A stretch of DNA of 64,000 nt from Rostratula benghalensis. Its lineage: Eukaryota; Chordata; Aves; Charadriiformes; Rostratulidae. The stretch spans positions 523,742 through 587,741 of the forward strand of contig VXAI01000305.1 of NCBI GenBank assembly GCA_013399305.1, written 5' to 3'. The position numbers and the translations under genes are program-made. The notes under the pieces were generated by a model. The model worked only from the letters and a program-made list of their open reading frames with translations. It was not told where the DNA came from and searched no databases. Within the stretch, counting starts at the first letter, position 1. Every line of letters starts with the position of its first letter. Positions 47,941 through 61,599 of this stretch are shown here, piece after piece.

Positions 47941-48085
47941 TGTTGGAGAGTTCAGGAAAGGGCCACAAAGATAATCAGGGGCTGGGATGAAGGGATCTCC
48001 CCAGTGTATATACATTCCCAAAGGGAGGGTGCAAACAAGCCAGAACCGGGCTCTTTCCAGTGGTGTCCAGGGACAGGACCGCAGA
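47941..48085 (+). mobile_element. Second CR1 fragment abutting the previous tail
   Basis: TTCAGGAAAGGGCCACAAAG, then GATGAAGGGATCTCCCCAGTG and TCTTTCCAGTGGTGTCCAGG; it corresponds to the ORF2 region upstream of the DRTGG block and stops at GGACAGGACCG. It has no tail, so it is probably the remnant of an older copy into or beside which the neighbour inserted. Confidence 0.75.
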
Positions 48086-50256
48086 GATTATGCTGATGCT
48101 GCAATAAAGCACTGGGTTAAACCACACCACTTCGAAATCCACATCAGAATGGATCTTTTCCCCAGTTTAAAATGTATGCATGGCAGGAACACTTCATAAA
48201 GAACTAATGTGACCACAGCTGGGGTGCACATATGAAACATCTTGCTGAGAAATGTTAGTGCAACCATAAAACTTACTGCCTCGACACACCAGGATTTTAT
48301 TATTCCAGTGTGTATCACTTTACACCACAAAGGCCAAAAATAATTCTGAAAGACTAACGTGGCTTCTTCCTGCATAGCACGAAAAACATAACTCTGTAGG
48401 GTGAAGATGATCGCACAGAGATAATGAGAAACCAAAACAGGCACAGAAGTAGTGCGAAGAAACCTGGAAAATTAAATAAAAAAATAAATTACAAATCAAA
48501 CCCAAAAGGGCTGGCTACACGACCAGACAGAACATCCTAAGCAGCGATGAACAAAATGGATTTTAAAACAGTTACATCCCTTATATCTTGCACAACACTG
48601 GCCGGGCATGGCTGAGATGTTCAAGGGAGAGATTTATATGCTTCTTGCAAAGTCAAGAACCAAGGAGAGATTCCCAATGCACGAGCAGCAGAGAATTCCC
48701 CTCCAAAATAGCTTTCAATTTAAATAGCTGAGACGGAGAGAAGAGAAGAGAGAGATGACACACATCAGAGCGCATCTCGGCACCATTTGGGCTGCTTGAT
48801 TTATTTTTGAATAGAAGAGTGCTGAACAAAATTAAAAGGACTGATAGAATATCAGCCAGTGACTTTCTAATGCCTTTCAGTACATTCACTCTTGTAAAAC
48901 AACGCTTTTTAGTACTTTTACAGCACCACTCTACATACCCTAAACCAGTTAATTAACAAGAAAACAGTAGATGCTAATAACGATCAGAGGGTGTGGAGAC
49001 AATGGAGAAAAGTTCTGGTTTGTGCAGATGGATATTACTGCTTAACCTAAAAAAAAAAAAAATTAGTGAAAGACAGGCAAAGGAAAAATGACTTCCAGAA
49101 TTCCATAGCATGGCTGCTTGATATCCCATCATTTAGGAAAGCAAACTGATTCAACAGTCAAAAGCAAATTTGAAAATATAACCCACTTGGCTCAATGTTA
49201 TCGCTTCATATACACTGTTTTGGTTTTATTGCATTCTTTTCCTCCACAGCTTCATGTCTCATTTGTTTTTTGATACTGGAAGCTTTCCTTAAGAGTGACA
49301 ATTAATGCTTTTAATATACATATAGTGCAAGGGGTCCCTGTTTACTTCTAAGCACCCCACATACTACTAACACTGCTGAAATAAAAAATGTGAATATTAA
49401 AAAAAAACCCTCCTTTTGAACAAATGTCTCTAAATCTCACAGTTATTCTTTTCTAGTAAGAACGAGAAGCAGAATCCTTAAATAGTCTTTTCTAGTATAA
49501 AGGCAACTGAACTAATGGAAAATATTCATGAATCCACTGGACTGGTAACTCGTAATTCCTCAGTCCTTTGAGCTCCATTTGCCTACTTAACCACAGTTAA
49601 ATACATCTATTCAAAAATTCTTTCTGACTGTGTAGCCTAAAACATAAGACTAAGGTTAAAAGTTTCATAAAACAAGACCTTCAGCTGCAGCCTTCAAACT
49701 TCACCAATCTCTGACCAATTATTCCTCATGCACCGTGGCCACATTTGTCCTCCCCTCCCCTACTATACCCTTTTATAATTCCATGGTTATGGAAGCAAAA
49801 ATCAGAAAGTCTTGGCAAATACAGACAGACAACGCTGTACCAAAGAGATCCTTTTCACTAAAGTGCTCCTTTTCATCCCAGAAACCTTCATTATAAGACT
49901 CCCTTCACGTTTGTTGTTGACATTCCATGGAGAGAAGTCCTTTTCCAAGGCTTTTTAATTCCCTTGCCATTTTAATCACTGCTAAACATGCAAAATAAAG
50001 TCTTCAAATTAACTCATTTTTTTTATATACATGCTCAAAGCTAACATTTATTTTAGGCTCTCAGAAGTTACAAATATATTAATAAATTACTATTTAAACC
50101 TGAGGCTATTTAGGCCTCCTTTTGCTTTTCAGAAATCATGTGCATATTGTTTATTAAAAACAGCCATGGGTTTTGAAAATTTCAGCTGTCCCACAAACTC
50201 CTGGAATAATCAGGCTGTAATAGCCCTTATCCTTTTCACTATAATTTTAATTAAAA

Positions 50257-50310
50257 AAAAAACAAAACAAAACAAAACCAACCAAACAAACAAAAAACCC
50301 AAAAAGCACA
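50257..50310. repeat. (AAAAC)n-like low-complexity tract
   Basis: A10 then repeated CAAAA, CCAAC and CAAA units. Similar tracts lie near 38805-38852, 21638-21665 and 61550-61590. Confidence 0.8.
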
Positions 50311-50878
50311 ACAACCCAAGGTTTTAAGTTTGCGTGGTTTTTGAGGTTGCCCCAAGCCAACTTTTAAGGAAGGACTTTAATCTTCTACACCCAAGAAGGC
50401 AGGGAAAACACTTCCATTCCATGAGATGCAAGTCCCAAGCTCTTAGAGGCACCTACCTCAGGAATACCAAGGCATCCAAACTCAGACACCAAGAGGACGG
50501 AGCTAGTTTTATTTATTCCCTTCCTCATAACAACCACAATTTTCTTTTCCACACCCAAGCTCTTCCGGGTGCTTTAATTCTCATTTAGAGAGCCATATGG
50601 AAAATTCAGACAGCGAAGCTGTCATAAAACACAATGAGGATGAACAGTGGCTCAGCCTGATTCCTACATTCAATTTAGTCTTTTATTCTTGAACAACAGA
50701 TGGGATCTTGACCAGTTCTGGAGCTTCCACAGACAATCCAGTTACTTTTGTCTTCTGTTATCTTGTCAACTGCTGTGGGTACAGTTCCTGTGCAGAACAC
50801 CAGGTGAACAACCTCTCCAGCTATTTTGGAGGATCCAAGAATGAGCCAGCTAATTCCCTGCCATACCCTCACCCCAAT

Positions 50879-50893
50879 ACACACACACACACA
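50879..50893. repeat. (AC)n microsatellite
   Basis: Seven units of AC followed by AAAACC. Confidence 0.85.
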
Positions 50894-53274
50894 AAACCTC
50901 AGTCTGCAGCAAAATTTAGGAGGATTCATCCACAAGCAAAACACTGCGCTGCCAGGTAAGACCCTCAATAGCAGGCCTCCTCAAAATAATTTTATTGAAG
51001 CCAACTATAGGTCTGTAAAACATGGAAAAAGAAAACAATTAGTCTTAAAAGAAAAAAAAAGAGCATCAGGTCACCAAGAATATAAGTAAAATAGTCTGAA
51101 ATTTTATTGCTGAACCCATCATAACATTTTCTTCCATAATACCTTAATTGCCACATTTTGTCTAGCCTTTAGAAAGGAGCTGAGCATCCTAATGTAGCTA
51201 AAACAGGGAATATGGAGCAGTGGAAGGTAGGGAATACAGAACATAAATCCATAGAAAACCAGCCTTCATTACTCATGTGGCCATTCTGTACCATTCTTCA
51301 TTGTATTGGTGTAACCCAAAGTAAAAAAATAAAATCATTTCTATGCCTTCTTAGCATTGCATGGGAAAAGGCAGTAAGGCCAAATCCATGGTACCTGCAG
51401 CTAAGAGTTCCCTGATTATTTTTTTCTTAGGCTTCCATTTCATGAAACGTTTCCACTACATTGCTGGGCTTTTAAAACCATTAACACAGAATTCTCACTC
51501 AGGAATTTGCCAGTAACTTTTGAATTTAGATTGCCATTAAAATACCATGACACGTACAACAACAGTTATTTCCTATTTAGGTAACAATTCTGTTGCTTTT
51601 ACTACAATAGCCTTAATTTAATTTTTTTGACCCATATCACTCAATCCAGTTACTTGGATTTAAACTTTTTTCCTCAGAAGGGTGACTGCAGGCTCCACGC
51701 TTGGGGTAAAGGTAAAACATTACCTCGCAATGTCAACTGATTATATCATAACAGCTTCAGACTTTTTGTCACATACAGTCATTCCAGAAAACAGGAAAAA
51801 AATGCAAAATTCTATTGAGTCATCAAATGAACAGAGATTAAGATTTGGTAGCCTTTCCTTCATAATAAAAGCTCTAGTTTTATAACCTACTACGTTTTCT
51901 GGCAACTGCCACTATTAAAACCTCCAGGCATAATCCATCAACATCTGTCCTGCGTGTTCTAGGTAAAACTAATAAAAAGATTAGGTTAGGCTAAGATAAG
52001 GACTTCTCCCGTTGCTCAAAGACATTCAAGACGTTGATCAAGCTCCTCTTAGTTCCTTTTGTACTCAAGCAAATTCATTCTCTGTTCCCATCGGGTTTAA
52101 TGGTTTTGGGGGCACAAGTGACATGCTGCTTAGAGCTGGAGAAAGCCCATGACATCTGATGGGTTGGCCAGAGGACAATAAAGCAGTACCATCCACAGTG
52201 ACCTCGAAACTGTCGTGAAATATGTGCATTTTTCACTGATGTCTATGGCATTCTCTTCACCGACAGACACCAAATCAAACCTCTTATTTGAGGCCCTCAT
52301 ACCTTGACATACAAGGGAACTGCACTTCATCACTACATTCAGTCTTTTAACACAAGTGTTAGCCAAAAAATCACTGCTCGAAGTGATTTTAAGATGCACA
52401 TGAAAGGCAATCTCCCTGTAGATGAACAAAATAGATTTTACTTTTAAATAGCCTCTTCTGATGAGCTGAAAAAATGATGAAAGTAACCCAGAAAAAGCAG
52501 CCTGCTTCCATTAGCTGACAAAAATTTTTCCATTGCAGTGATCACCACGGCATCAAAATGAGTCAGCAGCACAAACAAGTTATAAGCATCAGGAGTTTGT
52601 AAGTTGTCCCTGCTTATCAAGTGCATACTCCTCAGAGAACTAACTCCTCAGTTCCTTGTACCTAAATTCAACAGGGGACCCAGACATTAGCATTTTTCAC
52701 TTAGATCAAGAGCTTAAAAGACGCCTTAAAGCCTTTACGTGTTTATCAACTGAACGCCAGTAGTCATTTTTGTAAATGATAGAATAATTAATCAAAAGCC
52801 TGTAAACCAGTCACTTCAGAGTTGCTTTCTGCTTATTACTTATTATTACCACATCTGAGCCCCAGCGTTTACTCTAAAGGCTTTGAACTGTCGTACTCTC
52901 AGGTCTAATTGTCACACAAAGATTGGGGTTTTTTCTCCCAAACCACCAAGGCACTGTTTGTCTCCAGCAGCAGATACGGTGCAGAGGGAAAACCATGAAG
53001 TTGGCTTAAAAACCACACAAGGTACAAATGAGTCCTTCTTGTGTGAAGCTTTGATTCCTGAATGTAAGGCTGTTGAGCAACACTCACTCCGAGTCAGAAA
53101 TTAATTATGCATCACTGTGAACATCAAAATGCGTTTAGAGGACTCATTCACACCCTCTGTACGTGCAAGGAACAGAGGAAGAAGATATTAGATACAGATC
53201 CCTAGAAACAAAAACAAACCTTGCCCATCTCAGAGCACGTCAACAGAAGATGGGTACTCATTTTTGGAGAGCAG

Positions 53275-53385
53275 TAATTAGAATCATTCAGGCTGGAGAA
53301 GACCCTCAGGATCAGAGTTCAACCATCAGCTTAATTCTACAAAGTTCTACCCTACACCATATCCCCCAAAGCAGCGCTGTAGATC
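53275..53385 (-). mobile_element. Old CR1 3' end, about 110 bp
   Basis: TTAGAATCATTCAGGCTGG, then TTCAACCATCAGCTTAATTC and CAAAGTTCTACCCTACACC; same type as the copy at 25317. It lies directly next to the tail of a longer, less diverged CR1 in the same orientation. Confidence 0.82.
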
Positions 53386-53391
53386 TGTTAC

Positions 53392-53998
53392 CATAGAATC
53401 ATGGAATGGTTGGGGTTGGAAGGGAACTTAAAGACCATCCAGTTCCAATCCCCTGCCCTAGGCAGGGACACCTCCCACCAGACCAGGTGGCTCCAAGCCC
53501 CATCCAGCCTGGCCTTGAACCCCTCCAGGGACGGGGCAGCCACAGCTTCTCTGGGCAACCCGGGCCAGGTTCTCACCACCCTCACAGCAAAGAACTTCTT
53601 CCTGAGATCTCATCTCAATCTCCCCTCTTTCAGTTTAAAGCCGTATCCCTTGTTCTATCCCTCCACATCCTGATCAAGAGTCCCTCCCCATCTCTACTGG
53701 AGCCCCTGTAGGGACTGGAAGAGGCTCCAAGGTCTCCCCAGAGCCTTCTCTTCTCCAGACTGAACACCCCCAACTCTCTCAGCCTGTCCTCACAGCAGAG
53801 GGGCTCCAGCACTTGGATCATCTTTGTGGCCTCCTCTGGATCTGCTCCAACAGATCCGTGTCCTTCCTGTGCTGAGGATTCCAGAGCTGGACACAGTGCT
53901 CCAGGTGGGGTCTCCCCAGAGTGGAAGAGAGGGGCAGAATCCTCCCCTCTCCTCATCCTGCTGGGGATGCAGCCCAGGATGCAGTTGGTTTTTCCGAG
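53392..53998 (-). mobile_element. Longest CR1 fragment, about 605 bp
   Basis: The tail ATAGAATCATGGAATGG is followed by the full ORF2 C-terminal region (GRRRLW-type block, [23 protein letters not shown]) and, near 53830-53996, sequence coding an upstream block (DPDLLEQ-like, CALESSAQE, LHPQQDE). A 108-codon minus-strand frame is open between 53956 and 53630. Confidence 0.95.
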
Positions 53999-56900
53999 CT
54001 AATCTTACAAAACTTGGCTTGATAGCCAAGGGAAGACCAATTACCCAGCATTAGAGGTGGCAAACAAAAAGCGTGGCCATTTACTGGTTCTCTCCTTTAT
54101 CCTATTCTGACCAACATTCTCATTTTCTTACAGAGTAAGAAGAAAACCGCTGTAGACTCCCTTCCACAGAAGCTCATCAAGCTACTGCTCGAGAACAACC
54201 TCTGCCTTCTCTGATATCCTTCAGAGCTCTGTTTTCACAGAAAGCTTTTCAAGAGCAGGTTTAATCAGAGTTTCTAGATTTCCCAGGTAAAAATCTTCCA
54301 GAGTAGCACATAATAATTTTAGAGAGATAATGTCATTTAGCCTTTGTTGTCACTTATTTGCCTCAAAGGTGGATTGGGAAAGCAGATACTAAACAACTAC
54401 ACATGCAGAATTCACACAAGTGGAAGGCGCCACTGAGTGGTTGTACTTGTAGGGCCTTGAAGAAAATGAAAGAAACCAGTAAAACAAACAAATAACAATA
54501 AAAAAAATCTCAGTTTTGAAAAGCTGCTGGAGACCCAGAACTATGAACTTCATTTACATTAAACAACAGAGGAAAAAGGACAGATAAATACATATTTTCT
54601 AAACGGTAAGACCACAGCACAAAGGAACTAAGTAACTTGCCAAATCTCCTAGGATATTCGTGGCAGAAAGGACTTGCAACTGAAGCACTTGACTAATGCA
54701 AATCACAAGCTCTTCTTCTACATCCTCCTGCTTTTCTAAAGATGCTTAGTTATAAACGCATCGAGCCTCTCCATTACATAACTTCAGATTGCTCCGAGTC
54801 TTTTATTTGTTCAAAGATCAGCGTTTCTGCCTTACCCCTAAATATTTTACTTCTTTATAAATTTGCAGATGCACACAAGAGTCACAATATTTTGGGATCG
54901 CACGTGGTGAAAGCTTAAAAGTGCATCCCAACCCTTTCCTCAGCGCTTTGCTGAACCATCAGCTTGCTCAATTGCCTCTCTTCTGATATTAATTTAGGTG
55001 ATAATGAAATAAAGATGAAATAAAGAACACAGGAGGGAGGGGGAATGAGTCTTGACTTCGACTTTATTTTGATCCTTTCCCAATAAAGAAAGAAAAAAAA
55101 ATTGGTATTTTTATTATAGTGTATTACAGGTCAGAGAACTACTTAACGCTAGTATATTTTAAGTAAAACAAGCTAAAGTCATTAAATATTTGACAACTAT
55201 TGAAGTCACAGGAAATTAAAATATGTAGTTAAATTTATCTTTTGTAATAAGCAAATTCCAACGTGATACTAAGTCATTTGTCAAATAAAAATAGTCCCAT
55301 AGCTTAGCTTCTCAATAACTGCCCCAAGAAAATCTCTGCATTTCACATTTTATTAGTGCAGGGAAATGTAGTTAGGTAGAACAACCAGGATCTTTAAGGT
55401 TTAGCTTCGAAACATCTACCTCAATCATGATGAGACTTAAATTTAGGCACATACATGCTCACTAACATATGCATGAACTACTTTATACACATTTTGGTTG
55501 TCCAGGAGTCGGAACAACTTACACATGACTAAGCAGACAGATTCTTTTGATAGATTTATATTCTTTCAGGGGAAAATAAAACTATAAGAAAAACCCCAAC
55601 TCTAAAACTATATTAGCACAAGCTGCTGATTATTTTTAAGGTTTAAAAAAAAAAAAAATCACACTTTTTCTCTAATCAATCCATTATTTAAAACATTGTT
55701 AAGCTCTAAACAAAAAAAAAAAAAACCCATAGCATGAAGAGATTTCTCTAATGTCAACAGAACACTGTAGCTGGTAATTAGAAATTAATTGCTTCCACAG
55801 GTTTGGTTTTGGGTTGTTGTTTTTTTTTCTGAAGTGCAACATTTGTTGCCATCATATTGCAAATAGTTCAACACTAACAAATGGAAAACTAGAAGTCACA
55901 CTGCTGGGCTGAATTATCCAAATGTCTTTTTTTGGTTTCCCCCCCCGCTCCTCAACTCTAACTCCCTGTAGGGAGAAGCAAGCAGAAAAGGATCACACCA
56001 CCTCAATTTAGGAAAGAAATGGAAATTTCTAAGAGAAATCTTTCAAAACCTTGCCGAAGCATATTTTACAAACACAAAGGGAAAAAAAATTAGTCTGATT
56101 TGTTTCTAGGGAAAAAAGGCCCACAATTTCCAGACCTGCTTTTCACACTCTCTAGTCACACAATAATTGAAGTCCACACGTCTCATTCTAGGGTATCCTG
56201 ATGACATGACAGGAAAATTTTGGGTTTTTTTTTTTGTTTTTGTTTTCTGTATCTACATGCAAAAGTAAAATGTCCATCAAGCCCACACAGATTCTGTCCC
56301 ATTCTATCCTATCATGCAGTGAAATCTTATCATAGATTTCAGGACAGTGGAAGTGACATATAAAAATCAAATAAGTAAATTGCAAGGTTTTCCAGATTAG
56401 TTCAATCTCCATTCGATAAAAATAGTAACAAAGAGCTCACTAAAATATCCAGAAAATCAAACATTTCAACACAAAGGTCTTAATATGTGTCTGAGACTTC
56501 AAAAGGTGCTTAACAACATAAAACAGAATAATACACAATAAAAGTTAGTCTTTTAATGAGTCAGGTAACCAAATATTCAGAATTCAACACATTAATTTGG
56601 GTCATCAGTTTTGCAGGGAGAAAGAGCCCAACAGGCTAAAAATTTTCAATAGAACTTGGGGAATTTTAGGAGCACATCACAGGAGCTAGAGCAGAAAAAA
56701 AAGTTACTGGAGAATATGTGGAGCTTATTTAGAAGAAACCTTTTGATTTTGATGAGCGCTGTCGTGTGGCAGATTAAAAGTGAAAGCACTCTGTAAGTAC
56801 AGGCTCTTTAGCACAAATCAAAGCCAAGAGGGAAGATAAATGGTTTGTCCAGTCCCACATCATCAGCATTTAAAAAAAAAAAAAAAGTAATAATAGAATG

Positions 56901-59479
56901 AAAACTAAGTCTAATCAATATATCCATCAGGTCAGCTGTCATCCTGCCAGGTGCAGCTCTTAAGACCTTTGGTAAATATCTTAATGACTAAATAACTTAA
57001 TGAAAAAAATGAAGATCATCTTATTAAAAAGAAAAATATCAAACATTTACGTTTTGAAATCTCTGCTCTCTACACAGTCTCTGCAGCCTGTGTGTGTATT
57101 ACAAGCATTTCAGATGGCCTTCAAAGTTCACCACGAAACGAAAAAACACATTAAGCCAAATACGACACATTATGCTATTAATAAATGCATATGCTATTAC
57201 ACAATAGTTCAGTAAAAAGCAGCTTAAATTTTAGCATCACAAATTTCAACATTATCTTAAAAACTACAGAAGAATCGCAGAAATGCTTAAACCTACATTC
57301 TCTCGGGGAAAAGGTTAATAATGCACGAATAATAAAAAAAAAATCAATAGCATCTGAATCCTAAATAAGTAGTTTAACAAAGTAGCTGGCTCAACTAAGT
57401 GATAATAGCAGGATAAATAGCTGCAGACATTTAAAGAAAGGCAACAGTGTAGAGAAGTAATAATTATCTCTATGGAACAATGATTCATACACAATTACCA
57501 ATGTGGAACCTCAGCCCAACTTCCATTAGAACTTAATCAGCACCAGTGGTAATGGAAAAAGAAAAAATAAAAACACACATTGCAGCTATAAAATTCCAGC
57601 TAACTACAGACTACACACGGCTACTTATTTATTTGGTCAAGTGCTTTTAAATTTTAAGTTTATGATATAGAATATGGACAAAAAGGGAAAAGGTTTTAAG
57701 AGGAATTTGTGAACAGAAGCTACACACAGATGTCTTTTCTCCATTTGATCAAGGATGCCAATAATCAGGCTCTTTCTAAGTAATACTGATCAATACCTAA
57801 GTGAAAAGCAGATGCTGGAATGTAAAAATTGAGGACTGCTTTTTTTAAATTGGGAGGGAGAAAGGAGAAAACAGAACTGTATATACACAAACCCCTCAGC
57901 TTGAGCTACTCTCCTGCAACATGAAGATTCACAGGAAGAAACAAAAAGTGTTCTATTCCAAGCTTTCTTGAAATATAGGAGAGCAGAGGATGTAAATAAC
58001 TGGTTTCTAGAATGCTTATATATTCTCCTAACTTTAAGATGACTGCTTGCAAGCACAGCTCCAGTGTTCTGCTGCTGGAAGCCAAGCAGCAGCCCACGGC
58101 ACGTTCTAGCAACCTGAAACTGTGAGACCAAAAAATCCAAGGAGTGACCTGTCAAATGGCCAAGGACAGCCAGCCAAGAAATAGAACTGTGATCCCAGGG
58201 TACCTGCATTACAACTGTACAGGTCGATGCCTGGTGAGTGCAGTTAGTGAATTTTAAAAAAAAAAAAAAAAAAAAACACCACACATCAGGCTCGCAGATC
58301 TTGATTTTCCTTTACTCATAGTCCAATTAGACACAGGAAACCTAAAGAAATGGGAACAGCAAGCTGATAGACCAACAGGTCTGCCAGGACATGCTGCCTA
58401 TTCCATACAGGACACCAAGGATCTACTACTGACAATTATTCAATGACTTTGGTGACGATGGCTGACTCAGACTTGCTCTCCCCAGCAAAAGGGAAGATGG
58501 TTTTTTTCTACCTGCTGAGCATCGATGTCGATCTCCATGGGGAGGTCTAGAACCTTCCCTATAGACGCAAGACCAAGTGCCCAAAACATCACACACACCC
58601 TTTTCCTCTTCCATAGTGGAGTATCCCAAAGAATCAACTTCAGAATTACTGCAGTTGATAATATCAATCCATAAATTATGTTTCTGCAAAGGCAACGCTC
58701 CTTTTTTCCCCCCCCAAAAAAAGTATCCAGGCTCACAGTAACCCAATAAGCCCTCAGCATTTCTTTGCAAGGCAGCAGCAACAGTTTAGAGAAAGTCAGG
58801 ATGATTAATTAGATAATAAATGCAAATTCTTCATCGTTATGCCTGGCAAATACCGGCCTTGGAAATAATACAAAAGCACAAAAATGTCCATGTGCAAATT
58901 TTGACTTGCAGAAGTGAATGTGGCAGATTGCTGTTAATCAATTTAAATTTTAAATAACACGCTGGGCTCAATTTCAGGGTGAATAAAATACAGTCATTTC
59001 CACACAATCCCTTAAGAGTACTTAAGCCTGAGGTAGATTTCCCACTTCCAGTAACATACACATTTCAATATAAAAAAAACCCACTACAACCACAGAATTT
59101 TACCCTGGATGTGACCAGTAAAGCACTGGGAAGTGTACCATTGGCTTTTTTAAAATCAATACCACACCACCCAACCCTCCACAGACAGAAAAAAAATCTA
59201 CATGGCCTAAACTCTCCCAAACCTCCATGCAAATCTGCTCCTTTATCCATGAATTAAACACACAGAAGTAGGATGCTGATGTTAGAATAAGCACAGGGAA
59301 TGTGTTCTCTCCCTCAAAAAATAAGAAGTAATCCACTCCGTAGACAGCTTACTACCCTCCCTTTGATTCAGAACTGCTGTATCACTCACACTCCTGCCCT
59401 GGGGAATAAAGCAAGAGATTTAATCCGAAATCAGTGAAGACTGTCAAATTAAGCACATCTTAGTACATGGGGTAAGACA
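53999..59479. other. Longest CR1-free interior of intron 8, part 2
   Basis: About 5.5 kb, very AT-rich from 54.5 to 57.7 kb. Contains A runs (55647, 55710, 56873, 58256) and a 164-codon minus-strand frame (57790-58284) that ends in the poly-A tract and is probably chance. Confidence 0.55.
58256..58276. repeat. Poly-A tract (A21)
   Basis: A21 on the plus strand after GTGAATTTT; no AATAAA in the preceding 30 bases and no recognised parent mRNA. Confidence 0.9.
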
Positions 59480-59698
59480 GTGAGGAACTCTACCAGGGAG
59501 TGGAGCCATAGGATGAGGCGGAATGGTTTTAAACTGAAAGAGGGCAGATTTAGGTGAGATATTAGAAAGAAATTCCTTACTGTGAGGGCGGTGACAGCCT
59601 GGCCCAGGTTGCCCAGAGAAGCTGTGGCTGCCCCATCCCTGGAGGGGTTCAAGGCCAGGCTGGATGGGGCTTGGAGCAACCTGGTCTGGTGGGAGGTG
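59480..59698 (+). mobile_element. CR1 fragment with missing 3' end
   Basis: Runs from GTGAGGAACTCTACCAGGG through GATTTAGGTGAGATATTAG and GGAGCAACCTGGTCTGGTGG, then breaks at GGGAGGTG into ATCACAGAATATTTATGC. About 90 bases of 3' UTR and the tail are absent, which is unusual because CR1 copies normally keep the 3' end. Confidence 0.93.
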
Positions 59699-61223
59699 AT
59701 CACAGAATATTTATGCAAATACAAACACACAGATTCTTTGCTTTTATTCTAGCAAAGAGAAGTTGGATTTTTTTCAAACAGCCAACTACTTACATCCTTT
59801 CTGTCAGCCGTGGGTGTCATCTCTCAGCCACACAATAAGGGTGAGATTTATCTCACCCAACTTTACACTACACTCCGGGCACCCTTGACCTTTTTTAAGG
59901 AAATAGAAATCTTTTAAACCAAGACATTTCCAGTTTATCTCATCCCAAAATAGGCTGGGATGAACAAGCCTCAGGAGATATCCTTTCTCTAGAACAGCTC
60001 CGCTACTTTAACCAGCTCCAACTTCAATACTTATTCTTAGACATCTGAAGATTGACAAAAAGAAAAATCTCATCCCTGATTGAACATTTACCCATCCCAG
60101 GAATTGTACTGGTGCAACTGGACCCTCATCTTCTCATGCAGATGAGAAATGTTAGCCTATTTCAAAACTGAAAATAGAACTCAAGATCTTAAAAATGGGC
60201 AGAAAGCTCAGCAAAATTAAGCAGCGATTTTTATTTATGCTCAGTGTATTTCTTATTTATGTGTATTTATGTTTCTCTCAGTTATATATTCATAAACATG
60301 CTCATAGGAGCTATGCAAAGTCAAAGCAGCTGTTTAACTCGGTTAAAAAGAGGCCTCTGGTGGCAGCTGTGAAGTATAACCTCTCAGAGTTTTAGGAAAT
60401 ACATGTTTTAAGTAATTTTCCATATAGAAGCAGCTACAGAAAGCAGAATAAGCAGTAAGAGCTGCAGTGAAGGTTTTAACATCACTGCTCCTCTCCAAAG
60501 CAGTAATCACTTCAGCCCACCCTTCTCCATGCCTGCGCCCACAGCTGTCAAATTAAAGTTGAACGTATTCCCAGCTTAATAAAGCCCCTCATTTTTAAAT
60601 AGCTGTATTGAAAACTTGAGTGCTGCAAGTTATTTCATTTCTAAAGACTGTAAGGTTAAGAAGTTAAGGTTATAAGGCCTACTCATTCCCCAACACCAAC
60701 CAAGAAAGCTCCTTGAATGTGTTTGAAAATTGCATAGACCAACAAGGAAAATCCACAGAAGTATTTTTATATGAAAACACAGCACTTCTTTGGTAAGCAC
60801 AAGAATAAAGTAAGTCTGCAGAGTAAAATACAATTAGACTGGCAAATGCGTAGGACTTCTGTAAAATTCAATTCCTAAATTAAAGCTTCAGGACACTGAT
60901 CCACATGGAACCCAAATGTTAGAGACAGGATTCGGAGCAACCACAGAGCCTACGAGCAGGTAGCAAAGCCTCCCTACCTGCCAGGAAGGTCCAGCAGACA
61001 GAAGAGCCATAAAACAGCGTGGAGAACTGTAACAGGTATCTTAAGGGTGATAAGAAAGATGTGAAGGGACTGAAAGCGGCAGCAGGCCAAGGACTTAAAA
61101 AAAAATAATCCCAATCTGCACTGACCATCACAAACCCCCAAATTAACATCAAAACCCCAAAGTCCTGCTCGCCAATAAAACATCAGCATGTATTTTAACA
61201 TTATTATTGTATTTGACATTAAC

Positions 61224-61390
61224 ACCCCGGGAAGGGGTTGAGGCACCATCCCTGGAGGTATTGAAAAGCCGGGTTAAGATAGTGCTGAGAGACATGGGTT
61301 AGTGATGGGTTTTATCAGAGTTAGGCTGATGGTTGGACCAGATGATCTCAAAGGTCCCTTCCAACCTGGGCAATTCTATGATTCTATGAA
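61224..61390 (+). mobile_element. CR1 3' end, about 165 bp
   Basis: AGGGGTTGAGGCACCATCCC to the tail ATTCTATGATTCTATGA, with the ATGGGTTAGTGATGGGTT 3' region of the same subfamily as 18938. Confidence 0.94.
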
Positions 61391-61599
61391 TATTTTGAAT
61401 CCTGAACCATAATTCAAACCCAGATGTTTGGTCCATGTAACATGCACTTACTCTTAATATATGATACAGAACAAAAAACACAAAGCAATATATACAATAT
61501 AGAGCAAAAATGTAGGCCTTTAAATAAATTAAAAAAAAAGAACGGAGTTTTCATCAAAAAAAACAAAACCCAAAACCCACAAAAAAACCCAGTCACCAC

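Larger units (their letters stand above)
48086..53274. other. Longest CR1-free interior of intron 8, part 1
   Basis: Over 5 kb of AT-rich sequence with the AAAAC-like tract at 50257 and AC repeat at 50879. Open frames of 118 codons (48088-48444) and 99 codons (52130-52429) on the minus strand show no family signature. Confidence 0.55.

Noticed and set aside
58150..58276. Possible processed pseudogene ending in A21
   Set aside because: No AATAAA or ATTAAA within 30 bases before the A tract, no recognised mRNA-like sequence and no visible target duplication.
57790..58284. 164-codon minus-strand open frame
   Set aside because: It starts in a poly-T/F run, shows no family motif, and is flanked by low-complexity sequence; best read as a chance frame in intron 8.
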